A DNA stretch of 64,000 bases, from assembly GCF_007475365.1 (NCBI RefSeq), contig NZ_CP034442.1, positions 496,001-560,000 of the forward strand, given 5' to 3'. The stretch is from Streptococcus oralis subsp. dentisani. Its GTDB lineage: Bacteria > Bacillota > Bacilli > Lactobacillales > Streptococcaceae. Shown piece after piece: positions 34,761 through 47,100 of the stretch (position 1 is its first letter; each line of letters opens with the position of its first letter). The notes below the pieces were generated by a model. It searched no databases, was not told the origin of the DNA, and was given only the letters and a program-made list of their open reading frames with translations. The position numbers were made by a program, and so were the translations under genes.

Positions 34761-35846
34761 TCACAATTCTAAACATTGAGAGGTTTGTCTTACTGGTTGA
34801 TTCCTCAATGTCTCTTTTGTAGTCTCGATCATCAATTGTAAATCTGATTTCTTTTCTCGAAGAATATCGTTCCAGTCTCTTTTTTCTTTCCCAGATTCAT
34901 TATCAGGTAAATCCAGTAAAACAGGAAATCCTGATTGAGATAACTTATCAGAAAAATCTTTACCTGCATCATCACAATCTACTGCCAGTGTAAATAAATC
35001 AGGATGATTATCAAAATAGCTGGTGGTATCACGAATTGTATTGATTAAAGGGAATAACTTTGAAGGTATTACTGTATCTAAAAATTCCAATTTCTGATTT
35101 TCGTCAGCTATCAGTCGTAAAGTTTGATAAGCAACTACAGACCTTTTTAATCCCTCCATAGATACCAAACGAACATCAGATAGATTTTGTTGATGAAGTT
35201 CGTAATAGCTCATCAAGTCGACGAACGATTCACAAAAGACCAGTCTATTTGGTTTACCAATATCAAAAGATATTCCAATATGTCCATGGCTTCCTTTTAG
35301 AATCGTTTTCAGCCTCTCTCTAGGAAGAGAGTGATTCTTATAAATCCCTTGTAAGCTTGCTGCCTGCAGCTTGTGACGATGATCATAGCTTTTAAAAACG
35401 ATAACAGGTTCAACTGTTTCATTTGTTTTCCAACTAGCTTGTGCTATCAAACCTTGTTGAATCATCTTTTGTATGTTTTCTTCTGAGATTCCTCTATATT
35501 CTGTTAAATAATATCTAGCCAGACTGCAGTTAGAATCTTCTACACTCTTTAAAGGATAATAAAATGGTCTCTCTCTTTTTTCTTGAACAGCTTCTTTTTG
35601 AAAAGGTTCTTCAGAAAGAAATGCTAGAGCTTCTTTAAAGGAAATTCCCTTAACAAGTCGAACAAAATCAATGACATCACCTTGAATATCTCTTGAAAAC
35701 CATTTAAAAGTATTGGTAGTTGAAAAAATCCGAAATGAATCGTGTTCAGAATGCTCATAGACACCGTTCGAAACTTGTTTAAAGGAGATACCTAAACGAT
35801 TGGCTACATCAAGAATTGAAATTTGCTTACATTCTTCTATTTCCAT
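34761..35846 (-). CDS. TOPRIM/primase-like protein of the ICE
   Basis: The 361-residue protein has an N-terminal CHC2-like region without the zinc cysteines (FKWFSRDIQGDVIDFVRLVK) and a central TOPRIM domain with CESFVDLMSYYEL and LAVDCDDAGKDFSDKL supplying Glu and DxD. These are relatives of DnaG-type primases often present in ICEs and probably prime the transferred strand in the recipient. The start is ATG beside the end of the VirB8-like gene with nine bases spacing. Confidence 0.75.
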   Translation of the reverse strand: MEIEECKQISILDVANRLGISFKQVSNGVYEHSEHDSFRIFSTTNTFKWFSRDIQGDVIDFVRLVKGISFKEALAFLSEEPFQKEAVQEKRERPFYYPLKSVEDSNCSLARYYLTEYRGISEENIQKMIQQGLIAQASWKTNETVEPVIVFKSYDHRHKLQAASLQGIYKNHSLPRERLKTILKGSHGHIGISFDIGKPNRLVFCESFVDLMSYYELHQQNLSDVRLVSMEGLKRSVVAYQTLRLIADENQKLEFLDTVIPSKLFPLINTIRDTTSYFDNHPDLFTLAVDCDDAGKDFSDKLSQSGFPVLLDLPDNESGKEKRDWNDILREKKSDLQLMIETTKETLRNQPVRQTSQCLEL

Positions 35847-35855
35847 ACAATATCA

Positions 35856-36497
35856 TCATTTTGTCGTAGTATTTGGCAGTGATGGTATTGATGATGATTC
35901 TTCTAAAGTTTTAGGAGTGGCCTTATCTAAATCATCTAACCCAGATTTCCAAACCTGCACTTGATTAACCAATAACTTACCAGGTAGTTTAGAATAGGAC
36001 AATTTAACAGTTCTTGTTTCTGTCTGATTGGTCTTTGATTGGTTGGCATTCTTTAAATCGGATACATAGGTTAGATTATAAGAGACCATGGCAATGGCTT
36101 GATTCGTAGTCTGATTGACAAAGATATCAGCTTTTTCAAAATGGTAATCCAAAATATAATCCTTATACACTTGGTTCATGGCATCATTTTGACTTGACAA
36201 TTCTTGAGAATAAGCTGATTCAGTCATATAAGGTTGAATACGTGTATTATTTTCTCCGAGCTTTTCTTTCGTATAGTACTGAGTCAAAAATTCTTTTACA
36301 GTATCAGATGACAAAATACTTGCTTTATCTTCTGCTTGTTTGTCCTCTACAAGTTTAGCTGCAGCCAATTCAATCTCTTTACGACTTTGTTTAGCAGTAG
36401 AATGTTGACCAACAGTATATCCCATCATGAGAATAAAGCTAGTTGCAGCCACTGCTCCAACACTAATTAAGGCTTTAGTTTTGACTTTATTTAACAT
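35856..36497 (-). CDS. VirB8/TcpC-like membrane protein of the T4SS
   Basis: The 213-residue protein has one N-terminal membrane helix (ALISVGAVAATSFILMMGYT) and an extracytoplasmic domain of about 150 residues whose length and alternating helix-strand pattern fit the NTF2-like fold of VirB8/TcpC proteins. This is a structural inference from topology; no signature motif exists. It is the first gene of the left operon and divergent from the small gene at 36,657. Confidence 0.5.
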   Translation of the reverse strand: MLNKVKTKALISVGAVAATSFILMMGYTVGQHSTAKQSRKEIELAAAKLVEDKQAEDKASILSSDTVKEFLTQYYTKEKLGENNTRIQPYMTESAYSQELSSQNDAMNQVYKDYILDYHFEKADIFVNQTTNQAIAMVSYNLTYVSDLKNANQSKTNQTETRTVKLSYSKLPGKLLVNQVQVWKSGLDDLDKATPKTLEESSSIPSLPNTTTK

Positions 36498-36656
36498 CTT
36501 AGACCTTCTTTCTATAAGAACTAGGTCAAGAATAACAAAAAGAACTTGTAAGTTTTATCACACCACAACGAAAGGTGATTCCTTCATTTCAGGAGCAAAA
36601 TCGTACAGTTCAGAGAAAAATATCAAAACTAGCTGTCTTCAGCTTATGATATAAAT

Positions 36657-36854
36657 ATGAACAAATTAAAAGAAGAAAATTTGAGAAGAGCTCTTTCTCA
36701 TATTGAACGACATAGACAAGCCATAAATACAGGTAATAATAGTGAGGATAATGATTTTCATAAATTATTACTCCAATTTAGCTATGAAGTATATGAAAGA
36801 ATCAAGGCAAATAAAAAACCTTATCCGAATTTAGATTCAGATAAAGTCTTTTGA
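36657..36854 (+). CDS. Small hypothetical protein on the opposite strand (65 aa)
   Basis: The only plus-strand candidate in the conjugation module. It encodes MNKLKEENLRRALSHIERHR and a helical, charged remainder ending PYPNLDSDKVF, protein-like in composition. A TATGATATAAA box precedes the ATG but no ribosome site is seen, so it might be leaderless or not expressed. Confidence 0.45.
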   Translation: MNKLKEENLRRALSHIERHRQAINTGNNSEDNDFHKLLLQFSYEVYERIKANKKPYPNLDSDKVF

Positions 36855-36867
36855 CTATCTAAAAAGT

Positions 36868-37164
36868 TCACATTTTTTTATTATTTATGAAGTTAAAGAA
36901 GCGCCAACTAAATCCTAGAACCAACATCAGATTGATGAAAAGGTACACAGCCGTAAAACTAGTTAAACCATGTTGTCTGATATCATCAAAGTATAAAGTC
37001 GGTTCAGTAAAGAACAGATAAATTCCATAGACCTCCACGAAAATAAGAAAACTGATAAAACCAATAAGGAAAAGTCCACTGGCAATAAGAAAGAGTCTCC
37101 ATAAAAGAATGAGAATTCCTCCTACTGCTAAAAAAATTACTGGGATAAGGAGTAAATCATTCAT
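36868..37164 (-). CDS. Small membrane protein of the ICE (98 aa)
   Basis: AGGAG seven bases before the ATG at 37,164 favours the start MNDLLLIPVIF over one seven codons upstream. Three hydrophobic helices cover most of the protein. No family recognised; conserved small membrane proteins at this place in Tn5252-like elements may belong to the transfer channel. Confidence 0.6.
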   Translation of the reverse strand: MNDLLLIPVIFLAVGGILILLWRLFLIASGLFLIGFISFLIFVEVYGIYLFFTEPTLYFDDIRQHGLTSFTAVYLFINLMLVLGFSWRFFNFINNKKM

Positions 37165-37177
37165 GACTTTCTCCTTT

Positions 37178-37462
37178 CTAGTCAATCAATTGACGATAAT
37201 GGGTGGCAAGAGAGGAATCAAACTCTTCTAATTTTTGAACTAAGTCCAAATATTCCTCTTTCTCATGTTCTTCAAAGTCCACACCTCGATGATTCTGAAG
37301 AGCGATTTCCAATTGACTAGTAAGTTCTCGTATAGAAAAGCTGTAATCGCCTGTCACTTCCTCATAATGTTCCTTTAACTCCTTGTAGGCTTGGTATTCT
37401 TCAGGTGTTTGAAATCCCTGTACCAAAGCCTCTTCTAATTGATAATAGGTATCTTCCATCAT
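37178..37462 (-). CDS. Hypothetical helical ICE protein (94 aa)
   Basis: An acidic all-helical protein (MMEDTYYQLEEALVQGFQTP), with no known motif, following the SNF2 gene by 74 bases and preceding the small membrane protein by overlap-distance spacing. Likely part of the same long operon. Confidence 0.55.
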   Translation of the reverse strand: MMEDTYYQLEEALVQGFQTPEEYQAYKELKEHYEEVTGDYSFSIRELTSQLEIALQNHRGVDFEEHEKEEYLDLVQKLEEFDSSLATHYRQLID

Positions 37463-37536
37463 AATCGTTACCTCGTTTCTTTCTATCTTTATTCTACCGC
37501 GCTTTTCTTTTCTTGTCCGCTATTTATATCTATTTT

Positions 37537-40500
37537 TTAATCCAATTCAAAAGAAAGTTGCTCCTGCTTTTCTTTTCCTTTTTCGTGGAATTGTCTTAAG
37601 GCCTGATCAATAATATCTAAATCCGTTTCTGTTTCAATCAATGGCGCGAGTACATCGTATTCGGCCTTTTTAGTTTGATAATCCTCTTCCTTTGGAAAAT
37701 TTTTCTCAATTTCAACTTTAGCAGTAGTCCATTTATCCTTTAATTCATCCAATAAGTTCTGAGTTTTCACTTGGTCCTCTTTAATGTGATCAATCGTATG
37801 TTGGAGCCTTTGAATTGTCCCCAAGCCTTTGAATTGTCCCCAAAGGAGAATACAAATCTAAACTGACAGAATACAGATTTTCTCCTACAATCTTAACAGA
37901 GAAGGTTTCAGGAAGAGGTTGATTTGTTGGAAGACTAAGCATTTTAATATCAAATCCTCGATAACTGGCTAGGGTACGAAATTCTTTGCTGTCAGCTTGA
38001 TTATGACGGATAAGACGGTGTAGGGATTCCCCTGCTTCAGCTCGTTGATCAAAAGCTTGCTTACCTACCGTCATAGAAAATGCCTGGTCTTTCGATATTT
38101 CAGACTGTTGAATATCGCCTTCATACTTGCTTAATCGTTTCTCTAGAATGGGTATATTTTCTTCACAGTAAGAGATTGTATGACGATAGTGATCCTTGCT
38201 GCGTTGAAAGGCACGTCTTTGATTTTCTAATAGAGTTAGATCATTCTCTAGTTCCATCTTATATTTGAGATAAGGATTACCTGTTGCTAGTGCCTTAAAA
38301 TCAGAAGCTGTCATAGTCTGTTCATCAATGTCTTCCGCAGCACGAATCGGCTCCTTAGAAGTCATAATCTGCTTAATATAACGGAGTTTGTTCTCCTGAG
38401 TTGCCCAAAGATAATTATCAAACGAACCTTTAGTAATGTAGTGGTAAATATCCACTTCCTTATTTTCATTTCCCTGTCGGATAATACGTCCATTGCGTTG
38501 TTGAATGTCACTTGGTCTCCACGGTACATCTAGGTGGTGAACTGCTTTCATCTTGTTCTGAACATTTAAACCTGTTCCTCCTTTTTCAGTTGATGCAAGT
38601 AAGATACGCACTTCTCCTGCATTAACCTTTCGAGATAAACTATTCTTCTTTTCATCACTATTGGCATCATGTACAAAGGCAATTTCCTTACTAGGGATTC
38701 CTCTATCAACTAATAATGCCTTAATCTCAGAATAAACATCAAAGCCATTGTCCTTTTTCTTAGGTGTCCCAATATCTGAAAAAATCATCTGAGTAGCCTT
38801 ATTTTCCATTCCCTCACGATAAATTCTTTCAACATTATCAACTACCTGAAGCAGTTTATGATTGTCTGCTAGACTATAACTAGAGTCCAATAAACGCATA
38901 TCAATTGCTAGTTTTCGTGCCTCACCTGTTATCTTTAACATGTTATCCTGACTCGGATCAACTGTTCCACATTTGACCATATCTGACCTCATAACTAATT
39001 CTTCTAAATAGAGTTTCTGGTTTTCAGTTAACTCACTCTCAATAGGGATAATATGAGCTTCTGGAACAGGTAAATCCAACATATCTTGTGTTTGAATGTC
39101 GGCTGTTTCTTTATAGATTTTCATCAACTCAGGTAGATTGACAAACTTTTTAAATCGTTTCTTAGGTTGGTACTTATCCCCTGTAGGAGCTAATTCCATA
39201 GAGTTTTGAATTTCTCCAAAAGCACCTACCCAAGAGTCAAAATAATCAACTTGATAGCGTTTTAAGATATCTGGTTGAATATAGTTCATCATAGTATATA
39301 ACTCACTAATAGAATTGGAAACAGGTGTTCCTGTCGCAAAGACAATATTTTTAAAATCATGTTCTTCCTGAATCTGTCGAACCTTCATTTCCATATCCAC
39401 GTTCTTCTTAGAGGTTGTATTGGTAATCCCAGCTACATTTCCAAGTCCAGTTATTGGATGAATATTTTTAAAGTGATGTGCTTCATCCACAAAGAGAAAA
39501 TCAATTCCTAAGTTCTCAAAATCAATAAAACTATCACGATTAAAGCGTTGGAGTTCTTCCAATTGTTTCTCTAGACCACTTATTGATTGCTCTGCTTCTT
39601 TAACGGTATACTTATTTTCAGAATGTGTTTTAATCTCTCGTAGTTCATTGAGTTTATCCTCGATATAATTCATCTGTCTTTCCTTACTGACAGGGATTTT
39701 TTCAAATTGAGAATCCCCAATGACAATGGCATCGTAATCTCCTGTAATAATACGTGACACAAATTGTTTTCTTCTCGCCTTCACAAAATCTTTCTTAGTG
39801 GTCACAAAGACCTTTTTAGTAGGGAAAAATTTCATGATTTCTTGGCCAAATTGAGCAGACAAACTAGAGGGCACCACATACAAGGGCTTATGAACCATCC
39901 CCAACTCCTTTAATTTAAACCCAGCACCAAGCATGGTCAAGGTCTTTCCTGAACCTACCTCATGAGCTAACAAGGCTCTTTTTTCTTCTACGATTCTTTG
40001 AATGGCATTCTCTTGGTGAGGACGAAGACTGATGTTTTGTGCCAAGCCATCAATGACTAGATGGCTACCGTCATACTCTCGACTAACCGTTCGATTATAA
40101 AGACGATTATAGCTTTCCTCAATGACTTGTTGGACTTCTGGATACCGTGATACAAATTCTTGAAAGAGCTCTTGTAAATGCTGCTCTTTTGCTCTTAGAA
40201 CAGAGGTTTTTTCCAAATCTGTGATGGTCTTTTTCTTTTCTCCTTCCGTAACAGTCATGGTAATCGTCGGTTGGTTCGAATTAAGTAAATTCTCAAAAAC
40301 CTTTCTTCCTGTATCATAACGTGACCCACTGACTCCAAGACTACTATCTTTGGCACTTGGATAGCGATAAGCAAATGATGTCCTTAAATGAACCTGGCCA
40401 TCGACAGGATTCACTTCAATGACTTGTTCAACATCAGGCGAAGACAATTCAAATTCACGATTGGTAAAACATTCAAAGGCAAATTTACCATAAACGGATT

Positions 40501-43476
40501 GAGGAATCCAACGTGACCCTATTTTAAACTCAATATCTGCCAGATGAATCCTTGGAGGGCGAACAGATTCTAACAAATCTAAAGCATGGTTCCAATCATA
40601 TTCTTTGTTGTTTTCCTCCACTAATAGTTGAACTACTTCTATCTTGTTGAGAATGTCTCCTGATAAAAACTGGTTCTTAGAAAGATATTTTCTTTCCCCT
40701 CTTAAATAGCTTTCTGGATCTATTAAAATCTGGTCACCTAACTCATCTAAAATAGCAGCTTGGCTATGTTCGGGATAAATTGATACCATATAGTTTAAAT
40801 CAACTCCTCTACCATCCGATAAACTGGAATTTAAGGCATCTAAAGCCGTTGAAAATCTTGTAATCTCTCTCCGGCCTAACCAATGCTTTCTCAAAGGCTA
40901 AAGATTTTTTATATTTTACTTTCTGACTTTTAGAATCAATGTATTCATCTTCTAAACTTGCTAGTAAGGAATACTTATCGTCACTATCAAATAAGTTCCG
41001 ATTAACGGAGGCATTCAAGTATCCAAATTGACTTACAAAGCGGTCATAGTCACGATTCAATTTGCCAAGCAATTCCTGAAAATCAGCCCGACTATAATCT
41101 GGATGACGTTGAATTTCAATTAAGGCTTGATAGGTCTCTCTCAAATCAACCATGCCCTTAATACGACTAATGTCCTTATCCGATAAGGAACTTTCATAAA
41201 AGACAGTTTTTTTGAACAGTCCCTTATATTTCCCTCTTTTACTCGCTTCTTCTGACTTGTAAACATCTAGTGCTTCCTCATCTGTCATCTGATACCCCCT
41301 TAACATTGAGGGTTCCTCCATTAAAATTTCGTACCTCATATTGACCCAAAACTTGTGTATTGTATTTCCCATCAAAATAAGGATTGATCCAGACACGCTT
41401 ATCCTCCTCAAAGGGAATAGAGCCACTAAAGACAAGTTCCTCCTCATTAAGATTCTTTGCTTGATCCTTTTGGAAAAAGAGGAGATATGTAGTCACTCGA
41501 GTACCTGCAATGCTTTTAAAAGCCGTATCCGGCAAACGGACTCCCCCTAAAAAATGAGTGTTGGTTTTAATCTCTTGTAAGACATTATCTGTCCGCTTAT
41601 CCATTGTCCCGATAGATGAGATAATCGACACTTGTCCTCCGTCTCTTACTAAATCAAGTGAGTGTTTGACAAAGTAGTCGTGAATCATGTAAGGTTTATC
41701 ATAGTTTTTATCGGCAATGCGAAAATTTCCAAAAGGAACATTCGTTAAGACTAAATCAAAACTATTATTTTGATAGGGAACTTCTTCAAATCCTCGCACT
41801 TCAATATGGGTTTTGGGGTGGAGTTGTTTTGCGATTGCGCCTGTCACACTGTCTAATTCAACCCCATAGAGTTCTGATTTCTCTCGTATACTGCTAGGCA
41901 TCGCCGCAAAGAAGTTCCCAGTCCCCATAGAAGGATCTAATATCCTCCCTCCCTCAAAACCATCATCCAGTAATTTTTGCCAAATCTGGCGAATAATCAT
42001 TGGGTCTGTATAATAGGCTGTGAGAGAACTTTGTTTCATGGCGGAGTATTCTGATTTACTTACTAAACTCTTGAGAGTTAAACGTTCTGATTCATACTTT
42101 GGATTGAGTTCATCAAAAAATTCATTGGCAAGACCGCCCCAGCCTACATACTTGGCTAGTAGTTCTTGTTCTTCTGGGTTCGCTTGTCGTTTCTCTTTTT
42201 CTAATCTTTTAACAAGATCTATTGCGGCGATATTCGTTTCGACTTTTTCTCGATTTGTCTTAGGATAAAAATCCTCTAAATCGTCTGGAAAAACAAAATC
42301 CTGAACAGGGATATCCAACCCTTCTATACTTGAACTAAGTGGTAGTGATTCTGTTTCCTTCTCCTTTTCTTCATCCAGATAGGAAAACAAATCTATTTCC
42401 TGACTTTCACTTGATGAATCAATCTCAATCTCTGAATCTTCTTTTTCAAGTTCTACATGAGACAATACTTTTTCAATCTCTTCCAAACTGTTCAAGTATA
42501 AGATAGGATTTTCTTCAAATAACTGGTTGGAATCATTGAATAGTTCTAGGCGAACTAAGTCATTTAACTGGGCATTTTCAATCGAAACCAACTGAAATAC
42601 TTGTCCTTTATAACTTACTTGTGAACCGATTGGATATTCCCTCAAAGCTTCTTCTACAGTTTTATCTACTTTAGATAGGGAATGAACTTCCACATTTTCT
42701 TCTACCTGGTCAATATTATCTAAAGGTAAGACCGCTTCCGCTACTTGCTTAGACTTTTCTCTTAAAGCCTTTACTTCATCAAAATGAGTAATAATCTTCA
42801 GCTTCTGTGTCAGTGGGAGTTGTTGGTAGTTTTCTTCATGATGGACAAGTTCCGTTACTGTATCTAAAGTAGCCATCAATTCAGAACCCAAATAGGCTAG
42901 AACATCTCCTTCTTTTTCTTCAAAATGAATCTCAAGAACTTCTTTTTTTAGTTCTTTGGAATCAACCATTAGAAGAAACTCCTCTATATCTCTACTAATG
43001 CGGTCAGATAGATTATTCGCAACCCGATAGACATTGACTAAATTGACATCCTGATTCTGATGAAATACAAGCTCACTTAATGGTGTTAGCTTCTCTTTTT
43101 CAGATTGGATGTAAAATCGAGTGAAAAGATTATAGGTTGCGACTTCTAGCACCAAGTTTTTCTCAAAATTACTTAATTGAGATAATTTACTTAGACCTGC
43201 TTGTCCAAAATTTCTTGTGTAACTTTCTAAATCTTGGTCATTATTTTCAGAACTGGCCTCTAGGAAAGAAATAATATCTTGATGAAACGAATAGACATGA
43301 GGTATCTCTTCTATCTTGCCCTCTTCAGTCAAAAAACTCTCTACCAAATCCTGCCATTTCTCATCAAAATGTTGCGCTTGATAACGAAGAAATAAGTCCA
43401 TTTTCTCTCTATCTTTTGGAATTGTTCCACGAAACATAGCCAATAATTCCATTACTTCCATACTCGCTCCTTTCAT
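37537..43476 (-). pseudogene. Giant SNF2-type helicase/N6-adenine methylase gene, three frame breaks
   Basis: An uninterrupted product would be about 1975 residues, the usual size of this Tn5252-family protein. The first segment (43,476-41,278) holds the methylase domain with GRILDPSMGTGNFFAAMP and the LTNVPFGNF catalytic motif. The third (40,894-37,790) holds a SNF2/DEAH helicase: LLAHEVGSGKTLTM, LFVDEAHHFKN and QRNGRIIRQGN. Breaks are a one-base excess in G5 at 41,295-41,299, a shift in the GAGAGAGA stretch near 40,870, and a 19-bp tandem duplication at 37,806-37,843 that cuts off the last 95 residues (37,824-37,537). It may protect or process transferred DNA. Unless the first two are sequencing errors it is non-functional as one protein. 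Confidence 0.85.
37806..37843. repeat. Perfect 19-bp tandem duplication inside the SNF2 gene
   Basis: TTGGGGACAATTCAAAGGC (minus strand) occurs twice head to tail. Removing one copy restores the frame from SPLGTIQRL into QHTIDHIKEDQ. This looks like a recent slippage event. Confidence 0.9.
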
Positions 43477-43508
43477 CTATACGAAAATAGGAGAATCACA
43501 TGATTCCC

Positions 43509-43919
43509 CTACAACTCTATCTCCATTTCAACCTCTTGAGGACTGATTTCTAAATCACTAGATAAAAGAGAAACGGCATCCGTTCTCATGTAGTAAGTAT
43601 ATAAGTCTTCTAGGTTTTGTTGGTTTTCAATCCCTGTTTCAATACTAATCAGAGCCTGTATAAATTCCTTGTAGTGACTCTCCATCATATCTGAAATCTT
43701 TTGTTTCATTTCCATAAATACTGAGGACGGTTCAATGATACTTGTTTGGTCTATGTCTTGTAAATCCTTTTCTAAGGGATTGGTTCCTTCTTCTATTTCC
43801 ACTAAATCTGAACGTCCATCACCATCAGAATCTGCGCTAAGAGGATTGGTTCCTAGCGCCAATTCTTGAGCATCAGTTAATCCATCTTGATCCGAATCAC
43901 GTTGATAAATGGCTTCCAT
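43509..43919 (-). CDS. Small protein with thrombospondin type 3-like calcium repeats
   Basis: The 136-residue protein begins with two repeats of the form DSDQDGLTDAQELALGTNPL and DSDGDGRSDLVEIEEGTNPL, the aspartate-rich calcium-binding pattern of thrombospondin type 3/EF-like repeats. The rest is helical. There is no signal peptide, although these repeats are mostly extracellular. It stands between the SNF2 gene and the adhesin gene. Confidence 0.7.
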   Translation of the reverse strand: MEAIYQRDSDQDGLTDAQELALGTNPLSADSDGDGRSDLVEIEEGTNPLEKDLQDIDQTSIIEPSSVFMEMKQKISDMMESHYKEFIQALISIETGIENQQNLEDLYTYYMRTDAVSLLSSDLEISPQEVEMEIEL

Positions 43920-44015
43920 ATACTTCCTTCTTTCCTAGTTAATCTTTTTTCACTCCAATCCTACCAAATATTCCTTGAAAGAAGTATCACAACAATTTTC
44001 TAAGTTCTCTTAATA

Positions 44016-44047
44016 TCGAAAAAGCCCCCAGAAGAATATCACTTCTG
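44016..44047 (-). terminator. Terminator of the adhesin gene
   Basis: CAGAAG and CTTCTG enclose 7 nt, followed on the minus strand by GGGGGCTTTTTCG. It lies 65 bases past the adhesin stop and is nested in a longer AGTTCTC/GAGAACT pairing. Confidence 0.65.
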
Positions 44048-44111
44048 AGAACTTTCTCATTAGTCTTAATGTGGAATAATTCTTGAAGTTGAGTTAATCC
44101 ATCACTAATAA

Positions 44112-47100
44112 CTAGTTTTTTATATTTTTCTTTCTCTTATTTGAGATTATTCCAAAATGAGCCGTTGCTAAAGCAATAATACCTGCCAACTCAAAACCAT
44201 AACTATATTCACTACTTGTATTTGGTAAATAACCCTTAGTTCTTATGGTTGTTTCTTTTGACGAAAGAGGTTCAGAAGACGATTGATTCATCACTACTGG
44301 CTCTAACTTAGTATTTATCGCAATAGAAACCCCTGGATGCTCTTTCGTAATATTATTACGTTCGATTCTATTAACCTCAATTGGTGCAACATCGGGAACT
44401 TGTGATACCCATTTTGTACCTCGATAAACCTTCTTAGCTTGCGGTTCAATACGTGATAATTCTCTTTCTGTACTTAATTGCAACTCACTATTTACATAAA
44501 TGTCTGTGATTTCTATTAAAACTTTTCCGTTTATTGCTGCAACTTCTCGAACTTTACCTGCATCGAGACTTGAATCATCAACATATTCAATCTTATCTGT
44601 CTTAAGAACTCGACTTTCTTGACGAACCTTAGTTTCAATAATAGCCTCTGGTTTATTATTCTCCATTGGTGCAACATCTGGGACGTGAGATACCTGTTTT
44701 GTTCCTCGATAAACCTTCTTAGCTTGCGGTTCAATACGTGATAATTCTCTTTCTGTACTTGATTGCAACTCACCATTTACATATACGTCTGTGATTTCTA
44801 CTAAAACTTTTCCGTTTATTGCTGCAACTTCTCGAACTTTGCCTGCATCGAGACTTGAATCATCAACATATTCAATCTTATCTGTCTTAAGAACTCGACT
44901 TTCTTGACGAACCTTAGTTTCAATAATAGCCTCTGGTTTATTATTCTCCATTGGTGCAACATCTGGGACGTGAGATACCTGTTTTGTTCCTCGATAAACC
45001 TTCTTAGCTTGCGGTTCAATACGTGATAATTCTTTTTCTGTACTTGATTGCAACTCACCATTTACATATACGTCTGTGATTTCTACTAAAACTTTTCCGT
45101 TTATTGCTGCAACTTCTCGAACTTTGCCTGCATCGAGACTTGAATCATCAACATATTCAATCTTATCTGTCTTAAGAACTCGACTTTCTTGACGAACCTT
45201 AGTTTCAATAATAGCCTCTGGTTTATTATTCTCCATTGGTGCAACATCTGGGACGTGAGATACCTGTTTTGTTCCTCGATAAACCTTCTTAGCTTGCGGT
45301 TCAATACGTGATAATTCTTTTTCTGTACTTGATTGCAACTCACCATTTACATATACGTCTGTGATTTCTACTAAAACTTTTCCGTTTATTGCTGCAACTT
45401 CTCGAACTTTGCCTGCATCGAGACTTGAATCATCAACATATTCAATCTTATCTGTCTTAAGAACTCGACTTTCTTGACGAACCTTAGAAGTCATTTGTTT
45501 TTCTGTCAATTTATTTTGAATCAAATAAACCCCTAAAGTTGACGTGGTTAAGGAAATGTTTTTGTCCTTTTCATTCCAATTAAATGGTACCTCCTCAAAA
45601 GTCGACTTATCTTTTACATAATGTAACACCTTATAAGGTTTTTGACCTGAAATCACTGCTAGTTCAATTTCAGCGTCTTCAGATAAGGATACTACATTAC
45701 CATCATCATCTAAAGCTTGAATTTCCATAAGAAGGTTATTATGATCCCCAACCTTTTCCAAGATATCAGCATTAGTAACTTCCTTTTTAACAACCTTGCC
45801 AATCACATTTACATCATTTCCAGAAACTGTCACCGTAACAACGTTATCATCATCACTTAGAATTTTTGTGTCCTTTTCCCACTTAGCATAAAGCACCTTG
45901 TCACCCGCTTTATCGAACAATGTATTAAAGAAAGGTTCACCTGAGAAATTATCATCTAAATACCATCCTGTAAAAACGTATCCTTTACGAACAGGATAAG
46001 GCAACTCCGTATCTACATCAGTTTGGTAACTCCTTGGAACATCTTCCTTTAATATGCCATCTCCAACTTTATAAGCTATCTTATAGGACAATGGTTTCAA
46101 GTTAAAGTGTACTTCTGTCTGAGGTGGCGGTACCGGTAGCCAATCAGACTCTGCAGACTCATATCCCTCTTTACTTACCTTGACTTTCCAGAAGCCTTCA
46201 GGCACATCCCAAGCATACTCACCATTAACTGTCGTCAGCAAAGGATTAAACTGCGAATACTCCCCTGCATCCCATAAAATCTCCTCACCATTCTCTCCTT
46301 GATAATAAAGATTAATTGTTGCTCCCGTTACTGGTTTCTTTGAAACATTATTTATTACTATTCCTGATGGGTCAACAACGAATTGAAAAGCTGGTATATT
46401 AAATGTGGTAAATCTAGATAGATTATTATGGGGTGTAGTGTATCTTACAGAAAATAAATTTGAGACATCAAATGAGTTAGAATAGGCTTTTGTGCCTATA
46501 TCTTCTTCCTTTGTATTATTGGAAGGAGTTTTTACCTTCCAGTTAGTTAATGTTGGAGCACCAATTTTTAAATCATCAATAATATTTTCATAAATTGACT
46601 CAGGGAGACCCGATACTGTAGGAATGCGTTCCCATTTCTCTAGCTTACCACCTATACCTCTAATAAAATTATAAAATGTTGCACCAAAATCATAAATTAG
46701 AGCACCTAAAGCTACGTGCTTACTATTAGAAGCAAGGCTAACCCCAATTGACAGTGTTGAAGCATTAATAAAATTATTTTTCTCTCTTTTGATAGTTTGA
46801 AGTGCATTATATTTGTAATTTCCTTGAATTACTAGTTTAGGATTTTCTAAAAGTTGTTCGAGTAATTCTAACATGGACCACTTCATCACAAAAGTTCCTA
46901 ATTCTTGATAAAGCCCTATATTATTTACTACCTTTTCTAAACCAGGAACTTTTGCGAATTCATCTTTAATAGCTTTATTTCCAAGTTGTTTATCCACAAT
47001 ACCATCAAACACACTGTCACTAACGGTAGAAAGATCTTTTGAAAGACCTGCATACTTTCTAAAAATTAATTCTGGTATTTTGAATAATTCTTCGAGTGCA

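Noticed and set aside
37537..37824. Separate 95-codon gene after the SNF2 helicase
   Set aside because: It is the cut-off C terminus of the SNF2 protein; removing one copy of the 19-bp duplication joins the frames.
40809..41447. Independent 212-codon gene
   Set aside because: It is the middle part of the SNF2 gene between two frame breaks; its first 40 codons are out-of-frame translation of the methylase part.
44350..45490. Regularly spaced near-identical repeats that might suggest a CRISPR array
   Set aside because: The 285-bp period is continuous coding sequence for 95-residue protein repeats in the adhesin, with no short repeats and spacers.
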